Numbered from the stretch's first letter, positions 18,501 through 29,667 are shown. The stretch is DNA of 64,000 bases from Eutreptiella sp. 'Long Island Sound 2002' (GCA_964036045.1 OZ038381.1:153716352-153780351); one strand, 5' to 3'. Numbers and translations: made by a program. The notes: a model not told the origin generated them from the sequence alone.

Positions 18501-19727
18501 TGGCCAGGTGTGCTAAGGGCATACAAAACGCACATTTTCGCTAAAGGCCAAAAGCTAACGCACTCCCCTGCCCACGTGGAAAGGCACGCGGGACAGGAGA
18601 CACCACTACACTACACACCCTACAGTGGCACCATCCTGGTGGGCGAGCACTTCTGCAACTGGCTCAAGCCCCCACTCAGGACTACCACTCCTACACGCAC
18701 GCTCTACTGGGTGGCGTTGAAGATGAAGACAAGAGCCCTAGCGGCTCACCTGTGAGATTGCAAGAAAACACAGAGCTACTAAGCTCCTGTGGCCTAACAG
18801 GGACGCCACAACGCGTTTCCCTGCTAGGGCTTGGAGGGAAGGGGTGCTTATGTTGCGTGCACAGCGTGGATGTTGAAGCTGTCGGGCTACGCTTGCCACT
18901 CCTGGCTGAGTTGTAGCTTGTTGTTTGTGTGATCAGCGCCGTATATTTTAGCACGGCTAGAGGGACTGCACCAGTTCACCCTGACCTCCCCACCTGAAGA
19001 GCAAAGGCGGATGAAGGAGCTTTTGCAGCGGAGGAACCAAGACCATCTCCACGTATTATACGCTTTTCAGATGGCCCTATAATACGCTGTCCACAAACAC
19101 CCCTATCAAGCAAGCAAGCTTAAGGAACTCCACCCGTTCTCTTATAGAACGTGGGGCCGAGCCCCTGGGTAACCTAAACAAGGTTTACCGTGCGCATTTC
19201 GCATGGCCTACCCTTTAATGCGTGTGTGAATGCACGAGCATGCACGAGTTTACCGTCAATCTCTGTTATTCTTCCTAATCTTATCCACAATCACGAAATC
19301 CACCAGGGGGTGGCCCCACCTGGGCTTACCTACCTTACTCACCGCTGGAGAGTGAAGCAAGGTGAGGGAAAAGCGAGACAGAAGCGAAAAACAACGCTAT
19401 GCATATGTGTGTATGTCTAATCACCCTGGACTTACCTCTAATCATCTGCAATCTTTCCAATCTATCCCTCTATCGTTTTTTAGCGCTGCTACAAGGCACG
19501 TTCACGGAGACACGAGACGAGCAGTGTGCATGCTGCATACGAGACGAGCACACCTGTGGTTTATACCTGATTGGTTGAAGTCCTTCTGTTGATTTTTGAA
19601 ATCTTGAATCTTGAATTCTTACTGTCTATGTGGGTGCAATCTTTACGTTTGCCTATTTATGTGTGTTTCGTCATTTTCGTCATTCTGCGTAACATACGTT
19701 TATAATCTTTTTAATTCTTTATTTTCC

Positions 19728-19895
19728 GGCGCTTCGCTAGGAGCCGCTCCTGCGCGCCGCCTTTTTCTGCGTAAGAATTTCTTGATTTAAAAATCAAGAG
19801 ATGACTACAAATTTTCTAAAAATGTGCATCTGATGCAGAATTAGATTCTGTCGAGGTGTGTGCCTTCAGAAAAATTCTAGGCCGTCATTTGACGG
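19728..19895 (+). promoter_or_regulatory. Hairpin array in LTR A
   Basis: Four inverted repeats lie in a row. The first is nested: GGCGC (19728-19732) with GCGCC (19754-19758), enclosing GGAGC/GCTCC. The others are TCTTGATTT/AAATCAAGA (19780-19799), TGCATC/GATGCA (19825-19837) and CCGTCA/TGACGG (19882-19895). The LTR B counterpart keeps the pairing with different bases. This suggests structured RNA, for example a polyadenylation, packaging or strand-transfer signal. Confidence 0.6.
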
Positions 19896-20718
19896 ATTTA
19901 GGTGCTGTCGCTTCGCCTTTGCGTGGTTTCGTCCCTGATCCTCCCATTTCTCTGTTGTACAGACCTCCTCGCAAAGCCTGGTTGATTAGGCCGCTGTTCG
20001 GGCCGAAAAGCAGCAGCAGGAGACTGAACCAGAATCAACACCCCTTCAAGGGGCATGTCTAATTAAATCAGTGCACCCTCGCCCCAGTACGATGACAGGT
20101 GTCTCCATCAGGTTCAATGAGACTTGGGTCGAGCGTCCTATGGGAGTCTGGCGTTAGGTTGTGTTACGCTGCAGCTTGGAGGGAGGGATGCAAATGCATA
20201 TGGTCTTGGCATGCCCTATTCTAACCCCACCAAGCCAGAGGAACCCCGGCAGCGCCAAGAGCGCTGAGTTTTCTGTTGGAGGTTGCCATCAACAATGCAG
20301 CAAGAGTCGCTGGCCATGGCAAAGCGCTCTTTTCCAGTGTGAGGGAAGCTATAGGTATTTCAAAGTAGGTGTGGAAACCAAGGAAAGGCCAAGAATAAAT
20401 CCCTTTTGCCTGAAAATGCGACAGTGGTGGCCACCACAGCACAAGGGGGGAGTAAGAAAAAGTGCTTTTCCAATGCTTTAGGGTATACTTTAGTTGTATT
20501 AGAGGTGCTCTAAGCACTCATGCATTTTTATCTTAGTATTGGCCTAACCAAAATGGCTGATAACATATTTTGACCTATGGAACCAAACACTAAATCAGGA
20601 TATTGTCTGGACCCCTTAATCCGCAAGCTATAGGCATTGAAACATCTTTTCCTGGGTTACTGAGGCACTGATATACTGAAGGCAGAGCCTATGAATTTAT
20701 CTATGTTTACTCATGAAT

Positions 20719-20807
20719 TCTTAGCTATCCTAGTGGTATGCACCCTAGGGGGCTGGGGCACCTCTTTTTGAGAGGTCCTGGGTTCAGTACCCAGTCAGCC
20801 TAGCTAA
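20719..20807 (+). other. tRNA-like segment in LTR A
   Basis: A T-arm with a perfect 5-bp stem, CTGGG-TTCAGTA-CCCAG (20778-20794), follows an anticodon-like arm ACCTC-7nt-GAGGT with TTT in the loop. A D-arm-like TAGTGGTATG precedes it, and the whole is bracketed by CTTAGCT and TAGCTAAG. LTR B repeats it with GGTTCAAACC, a good Pol III B box. The D-arm to anticodon spacing is too long for a functional tRNA. A tRNA-derived SINE captured by the LTR is the simplest reading. Confidence 0.5.
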
Positions 20808-21239
20808 GTAGGAATATCCCATGTGACATGGCAGTGACCTCAGCGCCACAAGCCATGCCACCTCAGCACCTATGGGACCCAAAAACAAAGAGTGCACATC
20901 TCAAGATGGCACTGTGGATGAGAGTGAGCCCTTGGGGCAGTTTTCCAATCAGGTTTTCTCAAACATGTAAAATATTTCATCCTGAGTTGCAATGTATGCT
21001 AATTGCTGTGGTCTATTGTCGATAGTTGTCTTTATCTAACTCTCTGTGACTGCAGCCCTTCATGCTTTGATCCTGATCTTCTTCTAATTGCTTATCTCTG
21101 GCTTGGGTCATCCTGGATTGGTTATATTTCAACAAATAAAACATTTTCCTCATCAAAAACAAGCAGCAGGAACCCTACACCAGCAGCAAGCAGCAGGAGA
21201 GGCACAACAAATACACAGTGATGAAATCACTATAAAACC

Positions 21240-21963
21240 TTCTGTATCTAATCCTGAAGTAGTCTCAGAGTGTGGGCTATCCGAGCTACCCAGCTCTATA
21301 CACTCTGATGACGAGATTGAGCATGACGCCTTCTTTGTGCAGACGTGCGTAGAGGAAGTGGAGAACGCCGAGTACGCCGCCCCACTGAAGCCCCTACTCT
21401 CCATGAGGGGAGAGGAGCCCCTGGACAAGGAGTTGGACCCCCGATCCAGGCTAAGAGAGTACGTGGACTCCGAGAGGAGATTGGTGGCGAAAAAGCTATG
21501 CTACGCTAGGCGTGCACGCCGCTCTTGGCCGTTGAAGCAAGGGTCTATGGGAGATATCTCCCAACTGAAGCAGGACCTAGAACAGAAGATTACCACCTGG
21601 CAACAAGAGGTGGACCTGAAGCTCATGAAGAGCGTATGGGGTGCCCATGTGAGGACCCCAGAGGAGGATGAACTCTCAGAGGAATGCGTATGCGAACCCC
21701 CTCGAGTGTGCCTATGTTGTCATCGACCACCAGAGACGGTGCAACAAAACCTTCTCTACGCCTATCAACGACGGAAGGACAAGACCAAGGACGCTGAGCC
21801 GGTTGAGGATCACCTCCCAGCTTCTATACACCAAGGGGCAAGCAACCTACACTATGACGAGGACATGGAGGACAAGATCAAACTCTTGGACCCTGGAGTA
21901 CAGAAGCTGATCAGGACTTACCTGGAGGTATTCGGAGTACTGGGCCCCTCCCGCGTCCTGTGA
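21240..21963 (+). pseudogene. Element 3 pol linker (truncated 5' end)
   Basis: Similarity to element 1 begins around 21250, matching element 1 near 3690, and continues with the acidic linker (PSSIHSDDEIEHDAFFVQTC, ELDPRSRLREYVDSERRL). The open frame is fused upstream to LTR A sequence, which is not native. Primer site, gag, protease and methyltransferase-like domain are all missing between LTR A and this point. Indels relative to element 1 occur near 21700 and 21945, and the frame stops at 21963. It gives the uninterrupted version of the site into which element 2 jumped. Confidence 0.8.
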
Positions 21964-21976
21964 CAAGCTGGTACAG

Positions 21977-22978
21977 ATGGACCTCAAGCTGAAGCCCGAG
22001 TTCGTGGGTCACAAGATAAGAAGGAGACCCTACCCGGCTCCTAAAGAGCAGGCCGATGAGATAGAGCGACAGATACAAGAGTGTATCGACGCAGGCCTGG
22101 TCCTGGAGTACAAGGATGGGGAATACCCTCAACACTGCAGCCCCTGTTTCCTGATGGCTAAGCCTGGGTCAACAGCCAAACGGCTGGTAGTGGACTACGG
22201 AGAGCTGAACAAGAAGACCATGAACCACTCAGGGTCCATTCCTAATATGGAGTCACCCCTCGAGAAGATAGCCTCCTGCCGCTACAAGACGAAGATGGAC
22301 AAGCGTAGTGGATTCTCGCAAGTGGACCTGACGCCCAACGTCCAGGAACTCCTTGCCTTCATCACCCCTCAGGGGAGGGTGTTCAAGTGGAAGGTCACGC
22401 CCTTTGGCGTGGCCAACGCACCCGCTCTTTTCCAAGAGCTGATGAACAAGATCCTATCCATCCTACGTCAAAGACCCGTGGTGCAAGAACTCATATCCCG
22501 GGGCGCCCAGATGGAAGCACACATCGACGATGTATGCCTGGGAACGAATACCCAAGAGGACCACCTAATCCTCTTGGGTGAGTTCTTTGCGGTCTGCCAG
22601 GAGAACCACACCAGACTCAAGCTGGAGAAGTGTGAGTTCATGCAGGAGACTATGCAGTACCTGAAGTTCGACATTGGCTATGGGTGGTGGACCCCAGCGG
22701 CCTCTAAGGCCAAACCCCTGATGGATGCTAAGGTACGACATGAAGACCCCAAGAAAGGACTTCATGACGTACGCAGTTTCATTGGGGCTTGCAACTTCTA
22801 CCGCCACCACATCAAGAACTTCACCTACACCAGCGCCACCCTGATGGACCTCATCAAGAACACTACTACCTGGCGCTGGGGCCCTCAAGAACAACAAGCG
22901 TTTGACGAACTCAAGGACAAAGTGGCCAACGCTAAGTGCCTGGGTGTGCCTAGAGCACAAGGGAGATTATCCTGGTGA
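21977..22978 (+). pseudogene. pol: Element 3 reverse transcriptase
   Basis: This stretch encodes RT with the same motifs as element 1 (RLVVDYGELNKKT, SGFSQVDLTP, and HIDD near 22520 in place of YxDD). It then enters the RNase H connection (GACNFYRHHIKNF). One G is missing at about 22963-22967 compared with element 1, so the frame ends at 22978 just before the RNase H active-site Asp. The ATG at 21977 is internal to the polyprotein. Confidence 0.88.
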
Positions 22979-23666
22979 CTAACGCCAGCAATGTAGGTGG
23001 AGGTGGAACGTTGTTCCAATGGCAAGTACTAGAGAAGGAGGAGTTCGGCTCGGCCATTTCCCAATGGGGTACTGATGGACTCAACCGAGACGGTACTCTC
23101 AAGCACAGCTACCCTGACGACAAATGGGTCCTGGTTCCCCTTGGTCATTGGAACTGGAAAGGGAATCAGGTCCGGCTAACTACTCTACCTATGAGCAGGA
23201 TCTGCTCGCGGGTATGCTGGTGCTATCTTCTCAGTCCCGACTGTTGGGGAGTAACCCTGTGGTATGGATGTGCGACCAAGAACCGGTCCGCACCTTTCAG
23301 AAGGCACCCCCACCTGAGAAGGCAAAGCTCCGACGCTGGTGGACCTACCTGAGCCAGCTACGGCTCTCACTACATCATATCCAGGGCGTCAAGAACGAGT
23401 GTGCGGACTACATTAGCCGCAACAGCTTCGACGAAATGATTGGTGCCAGGTCTGAGGAGCTAGCCAAGGAGGCGTTCAGCCCTATGGATGTACACCGGGA
23501 CTTGAACATGACCATGATCAGACCTTTAGATGGACTCCGACAAGTGGAGTGCCTGAAGGAGTTTGGGGACATCTACAAACGCCCGGAGAAGCGTGTGGAA
23601 CCCCTCCTGGTCAACCAGGAACAGTGGAAACGGGACAAGACCTATCTCTGCATGAGGACCGGATAG
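22979..23666 (+). pseudogene. pol: Element 3 RNase H and connection
   Basis: RNase H continues in a new frame from about 22975. The conserved TDAS is TNAS here (Asp codon to AAC at 22981), removing a catalytic carboxylate. Another frameshift near 23170 moves into the frame carrying STYEQDLLAGML and the HHIQGVKNECADYISRN block. That frame ends at 23664-23666. Multiple lesions show this copy has been inactive for long. Confidence 0.85.
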
Positions 23667-24874
23667 TCGTGCCAAGCGACAGACTCCCGGCGCTCCTCAA
23701 GTGGTCCCATGAGTCCAGTGGTCATGTGGGCTATGACTTTGCCCTAGTGGTGACCTGTGGTCTGACAAAGTTTACCAGGGTATTCCCATGCACTAAACAC
23801 ATCACCGGCGAGGAGACCATCAAGATACTCCTGGAAGAGTGGTTCTGTGTCTATGGGGCATCCAAAGAGATTAACTCAGACGAAGATGTCCGAGTACGCT
23901 CCGACACTGGCTGGTACAAGAGAGTCCTGAGATCCCTCAATGTCCAGGTGTCAACGGGGATGCCCTATACTCATACGAGTAACCCCCTATGTGAGCGACA
24001 GATTGGTGTTCTCAAGGAGAACGTAAGGATATGGTGCAAGACTGAACGCACCAAAGACTGGGTGAGACTACTCCCCGTCATATCCTTGATGATGAACTCC
24101 CAAGAGAGTTCGGGAACTGGCTATACGCCCCACGAGCTGTTCATGGGACGCCTGGCGTGGTTCCTACACGCTCCCTATCCTGAGGATTCCTACTCCACTG
24201 TGCGTAAGTGGATGAAGGAGCAACAAGACAAGGTGGACAAGGCCAATGCTATGCTCCAGAGAGTGAGGGAGCGCCAGTGGAACAAGAAGAACAAGCACAG
24301 GGTGCCCGCCTCCTACCAAGAGGGAGAGTGCGTGCTGGTGCACCACAGTCGGCTACCCGCCTGGCCCCGCTCCACCAGCGATGGCCCCTACTTTGGGCCC
24401 TACAAGATCCTATCTGTGGATGGTCACCGTATCACCGTGCGGTGTTCGCTCCGACTAGGGGGGACCCTGGTGTGCGCTGCTCAACAGCTCAAGCGCTACT
24501 ACGACCTAGAGGACCTTTGTGGGGAAGAATGGGAATTAAACGACGAGGAGATCGCCGCTCTGGACCTACAGGGGGCTGCCAGCCTAATGGAAGTAGAAGG
24601 AGAACTGCCCGACATGAATGCCGAGGAGATGGCTAAAGAAGGCTTCTACCTGGTGAAGTCGGTCATCCGACACCGCTATCGCCAAGGGTGGCGTTTCCTC
24701 ACCCTCTGGGAAGGGTTTGGAGTTGAAGAAGCTACCTGGGAACCCTTCTCTGCCTTTTTTCCTCCTGAGAGACGCCTAAACTCTGTTCTGGTTGACTACT
24801 TGTCCCAGAACAACCTAGGAGAGTTGCTGAGGCTCGCTGAGACGCTTGCCTCTCAGAAGAAACCTAAGGACTGA
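23640..24874 (+). pseudogene. pol: Element 3 integrase (finger deleted) and chromodomain
   Basis: Integrase sequence resumes near 23640. At 23730/23731 it jumps from the first His residues of the zinc finger (SSGHVG) to YDFALVV. Compared with element 1 this is a 219-bp in-frame deletion with GGG at both breakpoints. It removes most of the HHCC finger and the first catalytic Asp. The rest is open: VRSDTGW, NPLCERQIGVLKEN, a GPYF module, and a chromodomain-like end (FYLVKSVIRHRYRQGWRFLT, GFGVEEATWEP). It stops at 24874 with a tail matching element 1. Confidence 0.88.
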
Positions 24875-25130
24875 ACCCTTCCTATACCTTCCTAAGCGTG
24901 TGTGTAAGTGTTCTATTCCTGAGGTCCTGGAAGCAAGCTGCAGAAACGGTGTCCTAATTATACCCAAGTCTGCACCCTTGCTGAACCTGGCGGATGTCTT
25001 ACCGGTGCCACGGGGTACGCCCCGGGTCTCTCCGCCCCTAAGTGCCCAGTTTCTGTGATGGCGCAAAATCTTTGGGGAATACCCAGCACGTGAGTCCAGG
25101 TATTGTTTTCCTACCTACCTGCCTACTACA

Positions 25131-25139
25131 GGGGAGGGG
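25131..25139 (+). other. Polypurine tract of element 3
   Basis: GGGGAGGGG directly precedes the TG of LTR B, as in element 1. Confidence 0.7.
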
Positions 25140-26417
25140 TGGCCAAAAGCTATCAGGCATGAAAACGCCTGTTTGCTACGATGGCCAAAGCCTGGACTAA
25201 CCACTGCCACTGCCCACCAAAACCCTAATAAAATTTCAGGAAACAGGCAGGACAGTGACACACAGACTACAGGTCCTACACTCACTATAGTGGCACCAGC
25301 CATCGAAGGATGAGCGGGCTGTGAGGCCCAAGCCCACACCCTGGCTCGCCACTCCTACACCCACGCCCTACTTGGGGATGATGTTGATCATGTCAAAGGC
25401 CCTAGCGGCCTTCCTGTGAAAGGGACAAGAGAACACAGCGCTACTAAGCGACTGTGGCCTAACAGGGACGCCACAACGCGTTCCCCAGTCAGGGCTTGGA
25501 GGGAAGGAGTGCTCAGCTGGCATGCACAGCGTGAATGCTGAAAAGGGTCGGACTGCCCTCGCCACTCCTGGCTGAGGTGCAGTTTGTTGATTGTGTGATC
25601 AGCGCCGGTTTTAGCTTGGGCGAAAAATTCAAAAGTCGCCGAAGGCAACTGCAGCTGCACCAATTCGCCCTGACCTTCCCACCTGTAAGGCAAAGGCAAC
25701 TGAAATGGGTTTAAGACGGAGGAACCAAGCCAGCCTCCACGTGTTATACGCTTCTTAGGCTGACCTATGATATGCTGTTCCTAAACCCAGTTACAAGCAA
25801 GCAAGCTTAAGGAACTCCACCCGTTCTCTTATAGAATGTGGGGTGGAGCCCCTGGGTAACCTAAACAAGGGTTTTACCGTGCGCACCACGTGTCGCCTAC
25901 CCTTTAATGCGCCATGTGAATGCACGAGCATGCACGAAGGTTCCCACCAATCTCTCGTTTTCCCTCAATCCACACCAAGATCACGAACTCTACCAGGGGT
26001 TGGCCCCTCCTGGGCTTACCTACCTTACCTACCGCTGGAGAGCGAAGCAAGGGAGAGGGAAAACGAGTCACAAGCGAGGCAAGCGTTTCTGCACGCGCGT
26101 GTATGCTCTAATCATCCAATGTCACCTCTTGTCATCTTGCAATCTTCTAATCTGTGCCTCTATTCTATGTTTGTGTTGCTACACTGCAGGATCACGATGA
26201 CACGAGACAAACAATGTGCATGCTGCATACGAAGCAAACAAGACCTGTATGTTTATACCTTGTTCTTTGAATTCATTTTGATTTTCTTGAATTCATTCTT
26301 CTTCATTGCTCCTAGAAGCAAACGTGGAATTCCTACGTTTATTATTTATTGTGTGTCTCGTCATTTTCTTATTATTACGTGACATACTGTTATAATCTTA
26401 TTATTTTTGTATTTTCG

Positions 26418-26587
26418 GGCGCCCAATTAGGATGCGCTCCGGCGCGCCGCTTTTCTCTGCGTGTAAATCCAGGAATTTAAAAATTCCGGTGATGAAAATA
26501 AATTTCGCAAAAATGTGCATTTAATGCACATGAAGATTCTGGACAGGTGTGTGGTGTCAGAAAAATTCTAGGCCGTCATTTGACGGA
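26418..26587 (+). promoter_or_regulatory. Hairpin array in LTR B
   Basis: This is the counterpart of 19728-19895: GGCGC/GCGCC (26418-26448), GGAATTT/AAATTCC (26472-26487), TGTGCATT/AATGCACA (26514-26530) and CCGTCA/TGACGG (from 26573). Relative to LTR A, the second hairpin has three paired changes and the third at least one, all preserving complementarity. Confidence 0.6.
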
Positions 26588-27408
26588 TTTCGGTGTTTGC
26601 GTCGATCGTTGCGTGCCTGTCAGTCCCTCAACCTTTCGTCTTTTCTCTGCAGATATCCTGAGCGCAAACAGTGGAGTAGGCCATGTTCAGGCTGAAAAAC
26701 TGACTCCTGGACCACTGTCCTGAATCTCAAACCCCCATGAGGATAAATTAATTTTCAACGCACTAAGGACAGATCAGGTCTCACAGCAGGTTCATTGGGA
26801 CCCGAGACAGCGTGCCCTGATCGTATCCAGCGTTGGGTTTTGCGTATTGCACTGCGTTTTGCCATTTCGAGGGAGAGGGTTGTGCACACATGAATTGGCA
26901 TGCCCATTCTAACCCCCTACCAAACCACAGCTGCCCAAGCGACGCCAATGAGTGCAGTGGGAGCTGTAGGTGTCTTTTACGACTCAGCAGAACCTGGCGA
27001 CTGCCCTGATGCAGCGCCTTCTTTTAAATGATAGGGATGTTATAGGAAATTTTAAATAAATGTTGAAGCCATGGGGAGGCCAAGAAAAATTCCCGTTCTC
27101 CCTTAAAATGCGACAGTGGTGGCCACCACAGCACAAGGGGGGAGTAAGAAAAAGTGTATTTCCCTGCCAAAAGGTTAGCTTTAGTTGTTATAAAGAGGCC
27201 TAGAGGCAACACTCATTTTTATCTTAGTATTGGCCTATCCAAAAAGGGGTGACAAGACATTTTGACCTATAAAACCAAGCATTAAACTTTGGAGGTTATG
27301 TGGACCCCTGACCCCCCAACTGATTGATCTTTTACACCATCTCCTGGACTGACTGAGGCGCTGACATTGATCCAGAGCCTATACATTTTTCTATGTTTTC
27401 TCATGAAT

Positions 27409-27503
27409 GCTTAGCTGTCCTAGTGGTATGCACCCTAGGGGGCTGTGGCACCTCCTTTTGAGAGGTCCTGGGTTCAAACCCTAGTCAGCCTAGCTAAGTA
27501 GGA
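27409..27503 (+). other. tRNA-like segment in LTR B
   Basis: This matches 20719-20807. It has TAGTGGTATG, ACCTC-CTTTTGA-GAGGT and GGTTCAAACC (a canonical B box), with CTTAGCT and TAGCTAAG at the ends. Confidence 0.5.
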
Positions 27504-27904
27504 TTATCCCCTGTGACATGGTAGTGACCTCAGCGCCACAAGCCATGCCACCTCAGCACCTATGGGACCCAAAAACAAAGAGTGCACATCTCAGGATGGC
27601 AATATATGGACTGTGAGCCCTAGGGGCAGTTTTCCAATCAGTTTTTCTTAATCATGTGAAATATTTTGATCGGAGTTGCATTGACTGTCTATCGCTGTAG
27701 TCTATTGTTGATATCTTTATTATCTAACTCTTTACTGACTGCAGCCCTTCATGCTTTGTTCCTGTTTGTCTTCTACTTGCTCATCTCTGGCTTGGGTTAT
27801 CCTGAATTGGTTGTATTTCAGCAACAAAACATTTTCTCGATCAAAAATAAGCAGCAGGAACCCTACACCAGCAGCAAGCAGCAGGAGAGGCACAATAAGA
27901 GCTG

Positions 27905-28706
27905 AAAGACTCATTCAAACTTTCTCCGACCTGTGCTCGTGACAACCATGGCCCGCTGATCCGCATTCAGGTTGGAGTTCAGCAACGCCAGTGTCCCCGA
28001 AAATCGCTCATCCAAGACAATGCGAAAATTCGCAAGATGATAGAGCAGCATATCCAGCCGATTAATCCAGGTAAGCATGTCACTATCACCACGCTTACAC
28101 TCCAACAGCCCCACAACTGCCTCAAGTATATTGTCCGCAGTATCTCCACCGTACGCCCACTCTAGTATCCCAAGCAGCCCTTGAAAGCCTTGATCAGTAC
28201 GGAGCGCATCCAGTGGCAGCGACAACGCGCGCCGCATGTCCTCGTATCTTCGTGAAAACCTGAACATTGCGTGTCGACACGGCAAGCGTACTCTCTGCAT
28301 GCCACACGACGACCTGTACGCGCCACGCGTGAAACTCGTGTAAACCAAGCTTGCTGTCCAGTGTCTCGTCTTCAGAACCAAGCGTCGGACAGTCGAGTCG
28401 CAAAGGAGATCCAGAAGACAGCGGAGTGGGTAACGTATTCAAGCGATGCAGTAAGTGGACGTTGTCTTGTTGAACTCCTTGCTGCTCAGCCTGCAGGGAA
28501 AGCACCTGTGCGTCGAATGCCTGCTTCATGTCATGCAAAACCTGATTTTGTTGAAACAACTGTCCTTGCAGCATGCCCATAGACGTGTTCAAATCAACCG
28601 GCGCAATGCCAGTCACACCATCAGGAGGACACAACAGAGTGTGGCCAGAAAGTCCTGCTCCAGGAGCATAAGTAGGATCCAGATCATCCAAGGTAAGTCC
28701 AGCCAT
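27905..28706 (-). pseudogene. gag: Copia-like Gag fragment, interrupted by the composite element
   Basis: The minus strand has an ATG at 28706 and about 150 codons (with a Gln-rich, coiled-coil-like QGVQQDNVHLL segment) before a frameshift near 28255. It then continues to about 27905 with RYEDMRRALSLPLDALRT and LLECKRGDSDMLTWINRLD, ending VVTSTGRR. This layout resembles the N-terminal Gag of protist copia elements as I remember them; no zinc knuckle is present in the part kept. The sequence stops where LTR B begins, so the gypsy composite probably landed inside this older element. The rest should lie left of the window. Confidence 0.55.
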
Positions 28707-28717
28707 GGAATAGTGAT

Positions 28718-28727
28718 GCTACCAGTG
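28718..28727 (-). other. Possible primer-binding site of the copia-like element
   Basis: On the minus strand TGGTAGCATC lies 12 bases before the gag ATG. It matches the first eight bases of the tRNA-iMet-type site used by element 2. If real, the copia-like LTR would lie at higher coordinates, but I could not find its far end. Confidence 0.3.
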
Positions 28728-28990
28728 TTAAAATTTCCCTTGACTCTTTTCAATAGCAAACAATGCAATAAATTCCAGGAATGATCTCTCACTTGAATAG
28801 TGACAATTCAATGCATCAACAAAACACCAACCTAAAAGGTTGCAAGAAGAATGGTACAAAAGCCTTGTTGGAACCTTACAAATTGATATAAAAACATCTG
28901 TAAATCCTGCAAAAGCTCATTTTATATCAATGTCATAGATTCGAAACATCCCATGCTGAAAATGATTTATCTCTTTTAGGCAAATTGCAT

Positions 28991-29064
28991 GGATGGCATC
29001 CGGGAATCGAACCTAGGATTTTGCAATGCAAATCCCATGTTCCGCCAATTATGATAACACATCC
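28991..29064 (-). tRNA. tRNA-like sequence (pseudogene or SINE head)
   Basis: On the minus strand this 74-base stretch has TATCATAATTGG (A box) and GGTTCGATTCC (perfect B box) at tRNA spacing, with GGATG at the 5' end and CATCC at the 3' end. The anticodon arm is GGATTT/AAATCC with an oversized loop. The T-stem has one mismatch and the acceptor pairs only five bases. I read it as a decayed tRNA or SINE head; no anticodon can be assigned safely. Confidence 0.4.
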
Positions 29065-29667
29065 GGCTGATAAATTTTCATCTCAATTAATTATAGATCA
29101 ACAGACATGATCATATGAACTCAGAAAACAATTGGTAAAACTGGTTCCGAACCCTAAAAAGGCAATTTTTTTTACTCCGCAGATATGGCAAGTTTTGTGT
29201 TGTTAGTGCCGCGCATCGCTTTAAAAACTGATGTAGGCCAACAAATATGCACACCACTTGTCAGGTATCAACGCTTGAACGTTTACCATCATCTCAACCG
29301 CAGCCCGTTGCCTTCCTCGTCACTGCCAAAGGGTTCCGGGCTTCTCATAACAGCAACATCATCGAGAATGTGCTCGATATATTTCTCATCCTCCATCAAC
29401 AAAGAGCGAAGCATATTAACTGAGCAGTAATGCGGCAACATCATATGTTTGCCACCTTGACTCTCTTATCGGCTGAGATTTGACAATATCCTCCGAGGAG
29501 CCATTGCGCATATCGTTCAAGCACCTACTAACCGCTCTGAACTATTGTGAGCGAAACCTGCAACATGCATTTGTTATGCACACCTCTTCATGATGCGTAT
29601 TCAATTGGTTGTGTATAAATCGGAAGTTTGAGCACAAGCGAACAAAAATATTTGCCGTAAGCGGCAA

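Larger units (their letters stand above)
18501..21206 (+). repeat. Long LTR A (3' LTR of element 1)
   Basis: This 2706-bp sequence starts TGGCC and ends GGCACA. It aligns along its length with 25140-27894, with long blocks of strong similarity and others much diverged. Shared landmarks are the CTAACAGGGACGCCACAACG block, an ACTCCACCCGTTCTCTTATA block, a GC-rich hairpin cluster and a tRNA-like segment. It serves as the 3' LTR of element 1 and stands immediately left of the truncated internal region of element 3. No protein domain is visible in it. Confidence 0.8.
25140..27894 (+). repeat. Long LTR B (3' LTR of element 3)
   Basis: This 2755-bp sequence is homologous to LTR A from TGGCC to GGCACA. 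By eye, similarity in well-aligned blocks is roughly 80 percent, so A and B are not the young pair of a single insertion. The right end abuts minus-strand copia-like gag, and unrelated sequence follows LTR A at the same point, which supports the boundary. Confidence 0.8.

Noticed and set aside
28991-29064. Functional tRNA gene
   Set aside because: A and B boxes are good but the anticodon loop is oversized, the T-stem has a mismatch and the acceptor pairs only partly.
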